Source of the DNA: an uncultured Lachnospiraceae bacterium
GTDB lineage: Bacteria; Bacillota; Clostridia; Lachnospirales; Lachnospiraceae
Reading direction: 5' to 3'
Length of the DNA: 6,613 bases
NCBI GenBank assembly: GCA_947591115.1
Contig: CANQCX010000109.1
Coordinates: 1 to 6,613 of the forward strand
Shown here: one piece after another, positions 1 through 5,357 of the stretch
Layout of the letters: every line of letters begins with the position of its first letter
Position numbering within the stretch: the stretch's first letter is position 1
Position numbers and translations under genes: made by a program
The notes under the pieces: generated by a model
What the model was told of the DNA's origin: nothing
Database searches by the model: none
The model's input: only the letters and a program-made list of their open reading frames with translations

Positions 1-842
1 ACGGCAACGATCGAACCGATCCGCGCTTCTTCGACATTGACCTTGTTTAATCCGTCGAATTCGTACAGCTTGCTGATCCGGACCTTCTGCATTTTATCCG
101 GATCGTGGTGGTTTACAACAACGGCCTCCTGATTGATCTTGAGGCTTCCGTTATCCACTTTTCCGATTCCAATCCGGCCCACGTATTCATTGTAGTCAAT
201 GGTGCTGATCAAAACCTGCGTACCGGCGTCCGGATCGCCCTCCGGAGCGGGAATGTAATTTAAGATCGTTTCAAATAAAGGCGACATATCCTTTTTTTCA
301 TCCTCCAAAGAAGTAACGGCGTAGCCGTCTCTGGCGGAGGTGTAGACAAACGGGCAGTCGAGCTGCTCCTCGGAAGCGTCCAGATCCATAAAAAGTTCAA
401 GAACCTCGTCGATGACCTCGTCGGGACGCGCCTCCGGACGATCCATTTTGTTGATGCATACGATGACCGGCAGGTTTAACGCGAGCGCTTTCATCAAAAC
501 GAATTTGGTCTGCGGCATAGTGCCTTCAAACGCGTCTACTACTAATATGACACCGTTTACCATTTTTAATACGCGCTCCACCTCGCCTCCGAAATCGGCA
601 TGGCCCGGAGTATCAATGATGTTGATCTTTACGCCCTTGTAGGTAACGGCGGTGTTTTTGGAAAGAATGGTAATCCCGCGTTCCCGTTCCAGATCGTTGG
701 AATCCATGACGCGCTCCAAAACCTCCTGATTTTCACGAAAAACGCCGCTTTGTTTTAAAAGCTCATCGACAAGTGTGGTCTTGCCATGATCGACATGTGC
801 GATGATCGCAATATTACGGATATCTTCTCTTGTTGTTTTCAT
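1..842 (-). CDS. typA: TypA/BipA ribosome-associated GTPase, N-terminal part (cut by window edge)
   Basis: Translational GTPase of the EF-G/LepA superfamily that binds the ribosome and supports 50S assembly and stress or low-temperature growth (family knowledge). Read on the minus strand from ATG at 842-840, 280 complete codons are visible; the family is usually about 610 residues, so the rest of the beta-barrel domain, the EF-G-like domains and the C-terminal domain lie beyond base 1. All G motifs are present: G1 AHVDHGKTT (residues 15-23), G2 RGIT (55-58), G3 DTPGH (77-81), G4 NKMD (131-134) and G5 SA (169-170). The start of domain II follows from about residue 205. The sequence NIAIIAHVDHGKTTLVDELL near the N-terminus, together with DSNDLERERGITIL, is typical of TypA rather than of LepA or EF-G. 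The start is supported by AGAGGGA at 855-849, six bases upstream. It is transcribed divergently from the SSB-like gene. No frameshift or missing motif is seen. Confidence 0.97.
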   Translation of the reverse strand, partial: MKTTREDIRNIAIIAHVDHGKTTLVDELLKQSGVFRENQEVLERVMDSNDLERERGITILSKNTAVTYKGVKINIIDTPGHADFGGEVERVLKMVNGVILVVDAFEGTMPQTKFVLMKALALNLPVIVCINKMDRPEARPDEVIDEVLELFMDLDASEEQLDCPFVYTSARDGYAVTSLEDEKKDMSPLFETILNYIPAPEGDPDAGTQVLISTIDYNEYVGRIGIGKVDNGSLKINQEAVVVNHHDPDKMQKVRISKLYEFDGLNKVNVEEARIGSIVA

Positions 843-1033
843 AAATGTTCCCTCTTTCTTTTTAAACCCTTATATTCTATCACAAAATGACGTTTGCGCA
901 AGTTTTTTTCCGTCTTTTGGAAATTTGCGGATTTTGGGCGCGCTTATCGACAGACTTTTCTCAATTCTACCAACCGGAAAGTGATAAAAAAGAACCCTAA
1001 CAAATATTTCCACAAAAGGAAGGGAGAACATTC
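843..1033. other. Divergent intergenic region between typA and the SSB-like gene
   Basis: This gap of 191 bases separates two divergent genes, so it must carry promoters for both. A candidate is visible only for typA. On the plus strand the last part holds GGAAGGGAG (1018-1026), the ribosome binding site of the SSB-like gene. I could not find a well-spaced -35/-10 pair for that gene; the AT-rich segment around 978-1010 is the likeliest place. No RNA gene or convincing hairpin is seen. Confidence 0.5.
874..901 (-). promoter_or_regulatory. Putative typA promoter
   Basis: Reading the minus strand, TTGCGC (901-896) and TAGAAT (879-874) are separated by 16 bases. The -10 matches consensus at five of six positions, while the -35 is weak (three of six). 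The -10 ends 31 bases upstream of the typA start codon, a plausible leader length. The spacing is one base short of optimal, so this is a moderate call. Confidence 0.45.
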
Positions 1034-1660
1034 ATGGCAGATAAAATTTTTGAAAACAACCAAGTATCGATCATCGGAGAGATCGTATCGGATTTCCAGT
1101 ACAGCCACGAGGTATACGGCGAAGGCTTTTATATGGTGGACGTGTCCGTCAGCCGTTTGTCCAATTTCGTGGATTATATTCCGGTCATGGTATCCGAACG
1201 GCTGATTGACGTGACGGGAGATTACATAGGCAGATATGTGTACATAGGCGGTCAGTTCCGCTCCTTCAACCGTCATGAGGAAAAAAAGAACCGATTGGTG
1301 CTTTCCGTTTTTGCAAGGGAACTCGAGATTATGGAAGATGCGGGAGATGAGAGTGCGAGCAATCAGATTTTTTTGGACGGCTATATCTGCAAAGAGTCCG
1401 TATACCGGAAAACGCCGCTGGGACGGGAGATCGCGGATCTTCTGGTAGCGGTCAACCGTTCTTACGGCAAGTCCGACTACATCCCATGCATCTGCTGGGG
1501 AAGGAACGCGCGTTTTGCTTCCGGTTTTGCAGTCGGAACGCACGTACAGATCTGGGGCAGGATCCAGAGTCGCGAATATGTGAAGAAAATCAGCGAAACG
1601 GAGGTAGAGCAGCGGACAGCCTACGAAGTTTCGGTTAGTAAAATAGAGTTTCTGGAATAG
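1034..1660 (+). CDS. Single-stranded DNA-binding protein-like, tandem OB-fold protein
   Basis: A protein of 208 residues that looks like two OB-fold units in tandem. The second (about 110-208) carries SSB hallmarks: an opening strand IFLDGYI, then TPLGREIADLLVAVNR (127-142), SDYIPCICWGRNA (147-159) and VGTHVQIWGRIQSREY (167-182). The first (about 8-100) is a diverged copy: VSIIGEIVSDF, FYMVDVSVSRLS, DYIPVMVSERL (47-57) and GRYVYIGGQFRS (66-77). The DYIP motif recurs in equivalent places. Typical bacterial SSB is about 150-180 residues with one OB fold and an acidic tail ending in a DDDIPF-like motif; here the end is VSKIEFLE and that partner-docking tail is absent. The role is therefore probably ssDNA or nucleic-acid binding, but not certainly that of the main replicative SSB. 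The start ATG 1034 is backed by GGGAG at 1022-1026, seven bases upstream. It lies 115 bases before the CobA-like gene in the same direction. Confidence 0.8.
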   Translation: MADKIFENNQVSIIGEIVSDFQYSHEVYGEGFYMVDVSVSRLSNFVDYIPVMVSERLIDVTGDYIGRYVYIGGQFRSFNRHEEKKNRLVLSVFARELEIMEDAGDESASNQIFLDGYICKESVYRKTPLGREIADLLVAVNRSYGKSDYIPCICWGRNARFASGFAVGTHVQIWGRIQSREYVKKISETEVEQRTAYEVSVSKIEFLE

Positions 1661-1775
1661 CCCAAAAAGGCTCCAAAAAGTTCCATAGTTGCAAAAAATG
1701 TAAAATTGTGGTACTTTCTATTACAGCGCATACAGCGCAGGCAATGAAACAGAGTATGCGGACTTGGAGGATGCA
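1661..1775 (+). other. Spacer between SSB-like and CobA-like genes, with weak promoter candidate
   Basis: The spacer begins with a weak hairpin (AGCC 1659-1662 with GGCT 1669-1672, loop CAAAAA) that has no T-run, so I do not call it a terminator. A possible promoter is TTGCAA (1689-1694), a 17-base spacer, then TACTTT (1712-1717), but the -10 is poor. A perfect tandem nine-base repeat lies at 1722-1739. The GGAGG at 1766-1770 serves the downstream gene. Confidence 0.3.
1722..1739 (+). repeat. Perfect tandem duplication of a 9-mer (TACAGCGCA x2)
   Basis: TACAGCGCA occurs twice back to back between the SSB-like and CobA-like genes. It could be a slippage product or an operator-like direct repeat; two copies alone do not decide. 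No further copy is evident in the surrounding spacer. Confidence 0.6.
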
Positions 1776-2261
1776 ATGGGTAAAGGCATAGTACAGATTT
1801 ATTATGGCGAAGGACATGGAAAATCGGCGGCGGCGCTGGGCAGCGCAATCCGCATGACAGGCGCAGGAAAGAGCGCGGTGGTCATTCAGTTTCTGAAGGG
1901 CAAAATGACGGCGGTGCAGGAGATTCTGGAGCGTTTAGAGCCGGAGATCAAATTTTTCCGTTTTTCCAAATCCGAAGAAGCGTTTGAACATCTGACCGAG
2001 GAGGAAAAGAAGGACGAGAAGATCAACCTGACGAACGGATTTCACTACGGAAAGAAGGTCGTTTCCACCGGAGCATGCGATATACTGATCATGGATGAGC
2101 TGCTTGGCCTCGTCGATCAAAACCTGATTTCGATGGAGGAGGTTCAGAAGCTGGTAGAGGCGGTGCCCGAGGGGATGACGCTTGTTTTTACCGGACGGGT
2201 GCTTGCGGAGGGCATGAGAGCGCTTGCAGACGAAATTTATCATATCGTTCAGGAAAAGTGA
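1776..2261 (+). CDS. CobA/CobO-family P-loop nucleotide-binding protein (putative corrinoid adenosyltransferase), short form
   Basis: A soluble protein of 161 residues similar to ATP:co(I)rrinoid adenosyltransferases of the CobA/CobO/BtuR family, which move the adenosyl group of ATP to cobalt. Visible motifs are the P-loop GEGHGKSAAALG (11-22), IQFLKGK (37-43), the Walker B-like ILIMDELLGLV (103-113) and VFTGR (137-141). Classical members are about 190-200 residues, have GNGKGKTT-type P-loops and end in a lysine/histidine-containing, glycine-rich tail. Here the protein stops at IYHIVQEK, so that tail is missing, and the P-loop has His14 and Ser17. Adenosyltransferase activity is therefore inferred, not shown. 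I chose ATG 1776 because GGAGG (1766-1770) sits five bases upstream; an in-frame TTG at 1764 overlaps that site and would add only four residues. No cobalamin gene is seen nearby. The dapA promoter begins nine bases after its stop, with no terminator between. Confidence 0.75.
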   Translation: MGKGIVQIYYGEGHGKSAAALGSAIRMTGAGKSAVVIQFLKGKMTAVQEILERLEPEIKFFRFSKSEEAFEHLTEEEKKDEKINLTNGFHYGKKVVSTGACDILIMDELLGLVDQNLISMEEVQKLVEAVPEGMTLVFTGRVLAEGMRALADEIYHIVQEK

Positions 2262-2269
2262 AGTCTGCG

Positions 2270-2298
2270 TTGACATCTGTGTTTTATGGTGCTATGAT
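2270..2298 (+). promoter_or_regulatory. Strong sigma-A-type promoter of the lysine riboswitch-dapAB unit
   Basis: A perfect -35 TTGACA (2270-2275), a 17-base spacer and -10 TATGAT (2293-2298, five of six to consensus). Transcription would start near 2305, about 20 bases before the first riboswitch helix. It lies immediately after the stop codon of the CobA-like gene. Confidence 0.9.
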
Positions 2299-2321
2299 TA
2301 GAACAATAAAAATAAAAGTAA

Positions 2322-2490
2322 GTAAGATAGAGGTTGCGTGAATTAAGAGTAGCGGAGCGGATGCAGCAGGTGCAGAAGAAGCTTTGTGAAAGGAAGGAAC
2401 GCCGAAAGCGTATGACGCCTGCGATCATATGCTTGGGCATAGGATGAAGAATTCTATGACTGTCATCGTTTTGATGGGGAGCTATCCGAT
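2322..2490 (+). ncRNA. Lysine riboswitch (L-box)
   Basis: A cis-acting RNA that binds lysine and controls the lysine genes behind it. Conserved L-box blocks appear in order: GATAGAGGTTGCG (2326-2338), AAGAGTAG (2345-2352), GTGAAAGG (2386-2393), ACGCCGAAAGCG (2399-2410), CTTGGGCATAGG (2432-2443), GACTGTCATC (2458-2467) and GGGGAGCTATC (2476-2486). Helices that I can pair: P1 GATAG 2326-2330 with CTATC 2482-2486; P2 base GCGT 2336-2339 with ACGC 2399-2402; P3 2406-2415 with 2425-2434 (ten pairs, one G-U); P4 CATAG 2438-2442 with CTATG 2454-2458; P5 CATC 2464-2467 with GATG 2473-2476. Loop bases GCAGG(TG) 2366-2372 can kiss CGCCTGC 2416-2422, the known L2-L3 contact of this class. A terminator 19 bases downstream and dapA behind it indicate transcriptional OFF control by lysine. 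Confidence 0.95.
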
Positions 2491-2508
2491 TTGTTGCAGA
2501 ATGAATTT

Positions 2509-2538
2509 GACCGGCTCGCAGAGCCGGTCTTTTATCTT
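2509..2538 (+). terminator. Riboswitch-controlled intrinsic terminator before dapA
   Basis: A perfect nine-pair stem, GACCGGCTC (2509-2517) with GAGCCGGTC (2521-2529), with loop GCA, followed by TTTTATCTT. It is placed as the expression platform of the lysine riboswitch: lysine binding should favour P1 and leave this hairpin free to stop transcription. A competing antiterminator is not obvious. One weak candidate is GAGCT (2479-2483), overlapping the 3' strand of P1, with GGCTC (2513-2517). Confidence 0.93.
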
Positions 2539-2658
2539 GCTTGAAGAAAAGAGCATTCTGTGTCATAGGGATGCCGGCGCACATAAGATAAAAAAACGGA
2601 TCGGATCTTGCAATTTAAAGTTTAAAATCGTAAGGATCAATCATATAGGAGGAAAAAC
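2539..2658 (+). other. dapA leader between riboswitch terminator and start codon
   Basis: Around 120 bases with no credible reading frame. It is AT-rich toward its end and finishes with a consensus AGGAGG (2647-2652), six bases before the dapA ATG. I see no second clear promoter or stable hairpin here. Confidence 0.6.
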
Positions 2659-3549
2659 ATGGCAATTTACAAGGGTGCAGGTGTTGCGATCGTCACACCG
2701 ATGAAGGACAATGAAGAAGTCAACTATGACAAACTGGAAGAACTGATCAAGATGCAGATCGCCGGAGGTACGGATGCGATCATCATTGCCGGAACTACCG
2801 GAGAAAGCTCGACGCTGACAATGGAGGAGCATGAGAAGGTCATTCGCGCTGCCGTAGAGTTTACCGGACATCAGATCCCCGTAATCGCGGGAACCGGCTC
2901 GAATTGCACCAGAACGGCGATCCAACTGTCACAGGGAGCGGAGAAAGACGGTGCGGACGGTCTTTTGATCGTGACGCCGTATTACAACAAGGCAACGCAG
3001 GCGGGACTGATTGCGCATTATAGCAAGATCGCCCAAAGCACAAAGCTGCCGATCATCATGTATAACGTGCCGGGAAGAACCGGCTGCAATCTGCTTCCGG
3101 AAACGGTCGCTGCATTGTTCAAACAGGAGCCGAATATCGTAGGCTTAAAGGAAGCGACCGGAAATATGGCGCAGGCTTCCAAAACGATGTATCTGACGGA
3201 CGGAAAGCTGGATCTGTATTCCGGAGAGGACGGCCTTGTACTGCCGCTGCTTTCCATTGGCGCGATCGGCGTAATATCCGTATGGAGCAATATCGCGCCG
3301 AAAAAGGTGCATGATCTGTGCGAAAGCTTTTTCAAGGGAGATCTTGAGACGGCAAGGAAGCTTCAGATGGAGGCGCTGCCGCTGGTAGACGCGCTTTTCT
3401 CAGAAGTCAATCCGATTCCGGTCAAAACCGCTATGAATCTGATGGGACTCGAAGTGGGTCCGCTGCGTGCGCCAATGTGCGAAATGGGCGAGGAAAATGC
3501 CAAAAAGCTTGCAGGAGTCATGCGGGAATACGGAATCAAGCTGGCTTGA
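2659..3549 (+). CDS. dapA: 4-hydroxy-tetrahydrodipicolinate synthase
   Basis: Condenses pyruvate with aspartate semialdehyde to give hydroxytetrahydrodipicolinate, the first committed step of the diaminopimelate/lysine pathway in the cytosol. The 296 residues match the usual length of this (beta/alpha)8-barrel family. Visible active-site residues: Lys164 in GLKEATG (Schiff base with pyruvate), Tyr135 and Arg140 in MYNVPGRTG, Thr46-Thr47 in AGTTGES, and Tyr109 in TPYYNK. By alignment from memory to the E. coli enzyme, the lysine-inhibition site positions His53 and Glu84 would be Met55 and Thr86 here, while His56 and Asn80 are kept (His58, Asn82). Lysine feedback on the enzyme may thus be weak, with control falling to the riboswitch; this is inference. 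The start is fixed by AGGAGG six bases upstream. It forms an operon with dapB, whose start lies 39 bases after the dapA stop. Confidence 0.97.
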   Translation: MAIYKGAGVAIVTPMKDNEEVNYDKLEELIKMQIAGGTDAIIIAGTTGESSTLTMEEHEKVIRAAVEFTGHQIPVIAGTGSNCTRTAIQLSQGAEKDGADGLLIVTPYYNKATQAGLIAHYSKIAQSTKLPIIMYNVPGRTGCNLLPETVAALFKQEPNIVGLKEATGNMAQASKTMYLTDGKLDLYSGEDGLVLPLLSIGAIGVISVWSNIAPKKVHDLCESFFKGDLETARKLQMEALPLVDALFSEVNPIPVKTAMNLMGLEVGPLRAPMCEMGEENAKKLAGVMREYGIKLA

Positions 3550-3588
3550 GCGGACTTTTGAGATACGTAAGGAAAAGAGGAACGGAAA

Positions 3589-4356
3589 ATGACAAAAGTA
3601 ATTATGAACGGCTGCAACGGAAAAATGGGACAGTGCATTACCGGAATCTGCAAAGAGGATCCGGAGGTAGAGATCGTAGCGGGAATTGATATTTATGACA
3701 AAGGAAAAAATGATTATCCGGTTTTTTCCGACATTTCCTCCTGCTATGTGGATGCGGATGTGATCATTGATTTTTCCAATGCGAAAGCGGTAGATACGCT
3801 GCTGGATTATTGTATGGTAAAACAGATGCCGGTCGTGCTTTGTACCACCGGTTTATCGGAAGAACAGCTTGCGAAGGCGGAGGAGGCCGCAAAAAAGACC
3901 GCGGTTTTAAAGTCGGCGAATATGTCTCTGGGAATCAATACGCTTTTGGAGCTGGTCAAAAAAGCCGCGCTTGTTTTTGCACCGGCAGGCTTTGATATGG
4001 AGATCATTGAGAAGCATCACAACCAAAAGCTGGATGCGCCGAGCGGAACCGCGCTCGCGCTTGCAGATTCGATGAATGAAGCGTTAGACCACGCGTATCA
4101 CTACAAATATGACAGGAGCAGGGAACGGGCAAAACGGGATCCTCAGGAGATCGGGATTTCGGCAGTGCGCGGCGGAAACATCGTAGGAGAGCATGAAATC
4201 CTTTTTGCCGGAACAGACGAAGTAATCGAAATCAAACATACGGCATATTCCAAAGCCGTTTTTGCAAAAGGAGCGGTGGAAGCGGCGAAGTTCTTAAAGG
4301 GCAGAGGCGCGGGACGTTACGATATGGCGGATGTGATCGCTGCAAAGCAGGGATAA
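3589..4356 (+). CDS. dapB: 4-hydroxy-tetrahydrodipicolinate reductase
   Basis: NAD(P)H-dependent enzyme that reduces the DapA product to tetrahydrodipicolinate, the next step toward diaminopimelate and lysine. It has 255 residues, within the normal 250-275 range. The N-terminal Rossmann fold shows the dinucleotide motif NGCNGKMGQ (7-15), then VIIDFSN (58-64) and CTTGLS (85-90). The catalytic segment is EIIEKHHNQKLDAPSGTA (138-155), in which His143, His144 and Lys147 correspond to E. coli His159, His160 and Lys163, and PSGT binds substrate. RGGNIVGEHEILFAG (194-208) is the usual C-terminal-domain motif. ATG 3589 has GAGG at 3577-3580, eight bases upstream. With 39 bases between it and dapA and no terminator or promoter seen there, it should be co-transcribed and so governed by the lysine riboswitch. 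A hairpin terminator follows its stop codon by nine bases. Confidence 0.97.
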   Translation: MTKVIMNGCNGKMGQCITGICKEDPEVEIVAGIDIYDKGKNDYPVFSDISSCYVDADVIIDFSNAKAVDTLLDYCMVKQMPVVLCTTGLSEEQLAKAEEAAKKTAVLKSANMSLGINTLLELVKKAALVFAPAGFDMEIIEKHHNQKLDAPSGTALALADSMNEALDHAYHYKYDRSRERAKRDPQEIGISAVRGGNIVGEHEILFAGTDEVIEIKHTAYSKAVFAKGAVEAAKFLKGRGAGRYDMADVIAAKQG

Positions 4357-4365
4357 AAACCGGCA

Positions 4366-4403
4366 AAAAAGTACAGGGCAACGGCCGTTGTTCTGTACTT
4401 TTT
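4366..4403 (+). terminator. Intrinsic terminator after dapB
   Basis: A long hairpin: AAAAAGTACAG (4366-4376) pairs with CTGTACTTTTT (4393-4403), continued inward by two G-U pairs and CAAC/GTTG around a GGCC loop, about 17 pairs in all. The final T5 acts as the U-tract. The matching A-run on the 5' side means it could also work on the minus strand, although no gene converges on it. It ends the lysine operon. Confidence 0.88.
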
Positions 4404-4432
4404 CCGATTGCAGAAAAGAAAGGGGAAACGTC

Positions 4433-5263
4433 ATGATATACATCGGAAATCATCTGCCGTCGTCCAAAGGCTTTTATGCTATGGGAAAGATGGCGTTAAA
4501 ATTAAATGCGGATACGTTCGCTTTTTTTACAAGAAATCCAAGAGGAGGCGCGGCAAAAGCCATTGATCCGGAGGATGCGGAAAAACTGCTAAAGCTGATG
4601 GAAGAACATCATTTCGGGAAGCTGGTTGCACATGCGCCGTATACCATGAATGTCTGCGCGGCGAAAGAGGACATCAAAGAATTTTCCAGAAACATGCTGT
4701 GCGACGATCTGGAAAGGATGGAATACCTGCCGGGAAATTACTATAACTTTCATCCGGGTTCCCATGTGGGGCAGGGCGCCGAGGCGGCGATTCCGATGAT
4801 CGCGGACGCCATCAATCTGGCGCTTCGGCCGGAGCACAGCACGACGGTCCTTTTAGAAACAATGGCGGGCAAAGGCTCGGAGGTCGGGCGCAGTTTTGAA
4901 GAACTCCGCGGGATTTTAGACCTTGTCAGGCTGCAGGAGAAGGTCGGCGTATGTCTGGATACCTGCCACGTATGGGACGGAGGGTATGACATTGTAAACC
5001 ATCTGGACGAGGTGCTTGACGAATTTGACCGGATCGTGGGATTGGACAGGCTGAAAGCAATTCATTTGAACGACAGCATGAATGTGTGCGGAGCGCACAA
5101 GGACCGTCATCAGAAAATCGGTCAGGGGGAGATCGGCACCGAAGCGATGGAGCGGATCGTACGGCATCCGCTTTTGCAGGGAAAACCGTTTATTCTGGAA
5201 ACGCCGAACGACGATGAAGGGTACGCGCAGGAAATCGCCGTTATCCGGAGCTGGATGAAATAG
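4433..5263 (+). CDS. nfo: Endonuclease IV (AP endonuclease, deoxyribonuclease IV)
   Basis: Zinc-dependent TIM-barrel nuclease that cuts 5' of abasic sites and clears damaged 3' ends in base excision repair. At 276 residues it is close to the family norm (about 280). All nine residues that bind the three metals in the E. coli enzyme have counterparts: His67 (VAHAPY), His107 (NFHPGSH), Glu142 (LLETMAGKG), Asp176 and His179 (CLDTCHVW), His211 (IHLND), Asp224 and His226 (HKDRH) and Glu256 (ILETPN). I place the start at ATG 4433, with AGGGG (4421-4425) seven bases upstream. An in-frame TTG at 4388 would put the first codons inside the dapB terminator and add 15 residues unlike the family. Only 29 bases separate the terminator from this start and they hold no recognisable promoter, so expression probably comes from read-through or from a promoter inside dapB. 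Confidence 0.97.
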   Translation: MIYIGNHLPSSKGFYAMGKMALKLNADTFAFFTRNPRGGAAKAIDPEDAEKLLKLMEEHHFGKLVAHAPYTMNVCAAKEDIKEFSRNMLCDDLERMEYLPGNYYNFHPGSHVGQGAEAAIPMIADAINLALRPEHSTTVLLETMAGKGSEVGRSFEELRGILDLVRLQEKVGVCLDTCHVWDGGYDIVNHLDEVLDEFDRIVGLDRLKAIHLNDSMNVCGAHKDRHQKIGQGEIGTEAMERIVRHPLLQGKPFILETPNDDEGYAQEIAVIRSWMK

Positions 5264-5274
5264 GAGATGCGCGA

Positions 5275-5301
5275 AACGGCGTTGCAGGAGCCGTTGTTTT
5301 T
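5275..5301 (+). terminator. Possible weak terminator after nfo
   Basis: AACGGC (5275-5280) pairs with GCCGTT (5290-5295) across a nine-base loop, followed by GTTTTT. Six pairs with a large loop make a modest hairpin, but its position 11 bases after the nfo stop and its T-run fit an intrinsic terminator. It overlaps the -35 of the proposed pyrC promoter. Confidence 0.55.
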
Positions 5302-5311
5302 ATGGTAAACT
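5282..5311 (+). promoter_or_regulatory. Putative extended -10 promoter for pyrC
   Basis: TTGCAG (5282-5287), an 18-base spacer and TAAACT (5306-5311), with TG at 5303-5304 one base before the -10 (extended -10 form). The -10 ends 46 bases upstream of the pyrC start. Neither hexamer is strong, and TATAGT at 5311-5316 is an alternative -10 without a good -35. The short leader has no visible room for a PyrR-type attenuator. Confidence 0.5.
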
Positions 5312-5357
5312 ATAGTGCAGAGCACAAGGTAGGATCAAAAAGAATACAGGGGGTTTC

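Noticed and set aside
894..1205. Plus-strand open frame of 103 codons upstream of and overlapping the SSB-like gene
   Set aside because: It overlaps the true gene in another frame, has no good ribosome binding site and shows low-complexity, chance-like sequence.
944..1543. Minus-strand open frame of 199 codons opposite the SSB-like gene
   Set aside because: The plus-strand frame has a good ribosome binding site and recognisable OB-fold motifs; the antisense frame runs into the divergent promoter region and resembles no family.
1653..1685. Hairpin-like sequence at the end of the SSB-like gene (TGGAA/TTCCA outside, AGCC/GGCT inside)
   Set aside because: The pairing is short and interrupted, and no T-run follows on either strand, so a terminator cannot be supported.
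2249..2584. Minus-strand open frame of 111 codons opposite the dapA leader
   Set aside because: It is antisense to a structured RNA element, with composition typical of a chance frame and no supporting ribosome binding site.
2429..2704. Open frame of 91 codons on the plus strand over the riboswitch and the dapA start
   Set aside because: It covers the lysine riboswitch and its terminator and overlaps dapA in another frame; the translation has no family-like features.
4388..4432. Upstream TTG start for nfo adding 15 residues
   Set aside because: It begins inside the dapB terminator hairpin; the family's conserved N-terminus starts at ATG 4433, which has its own ribosome binding site.
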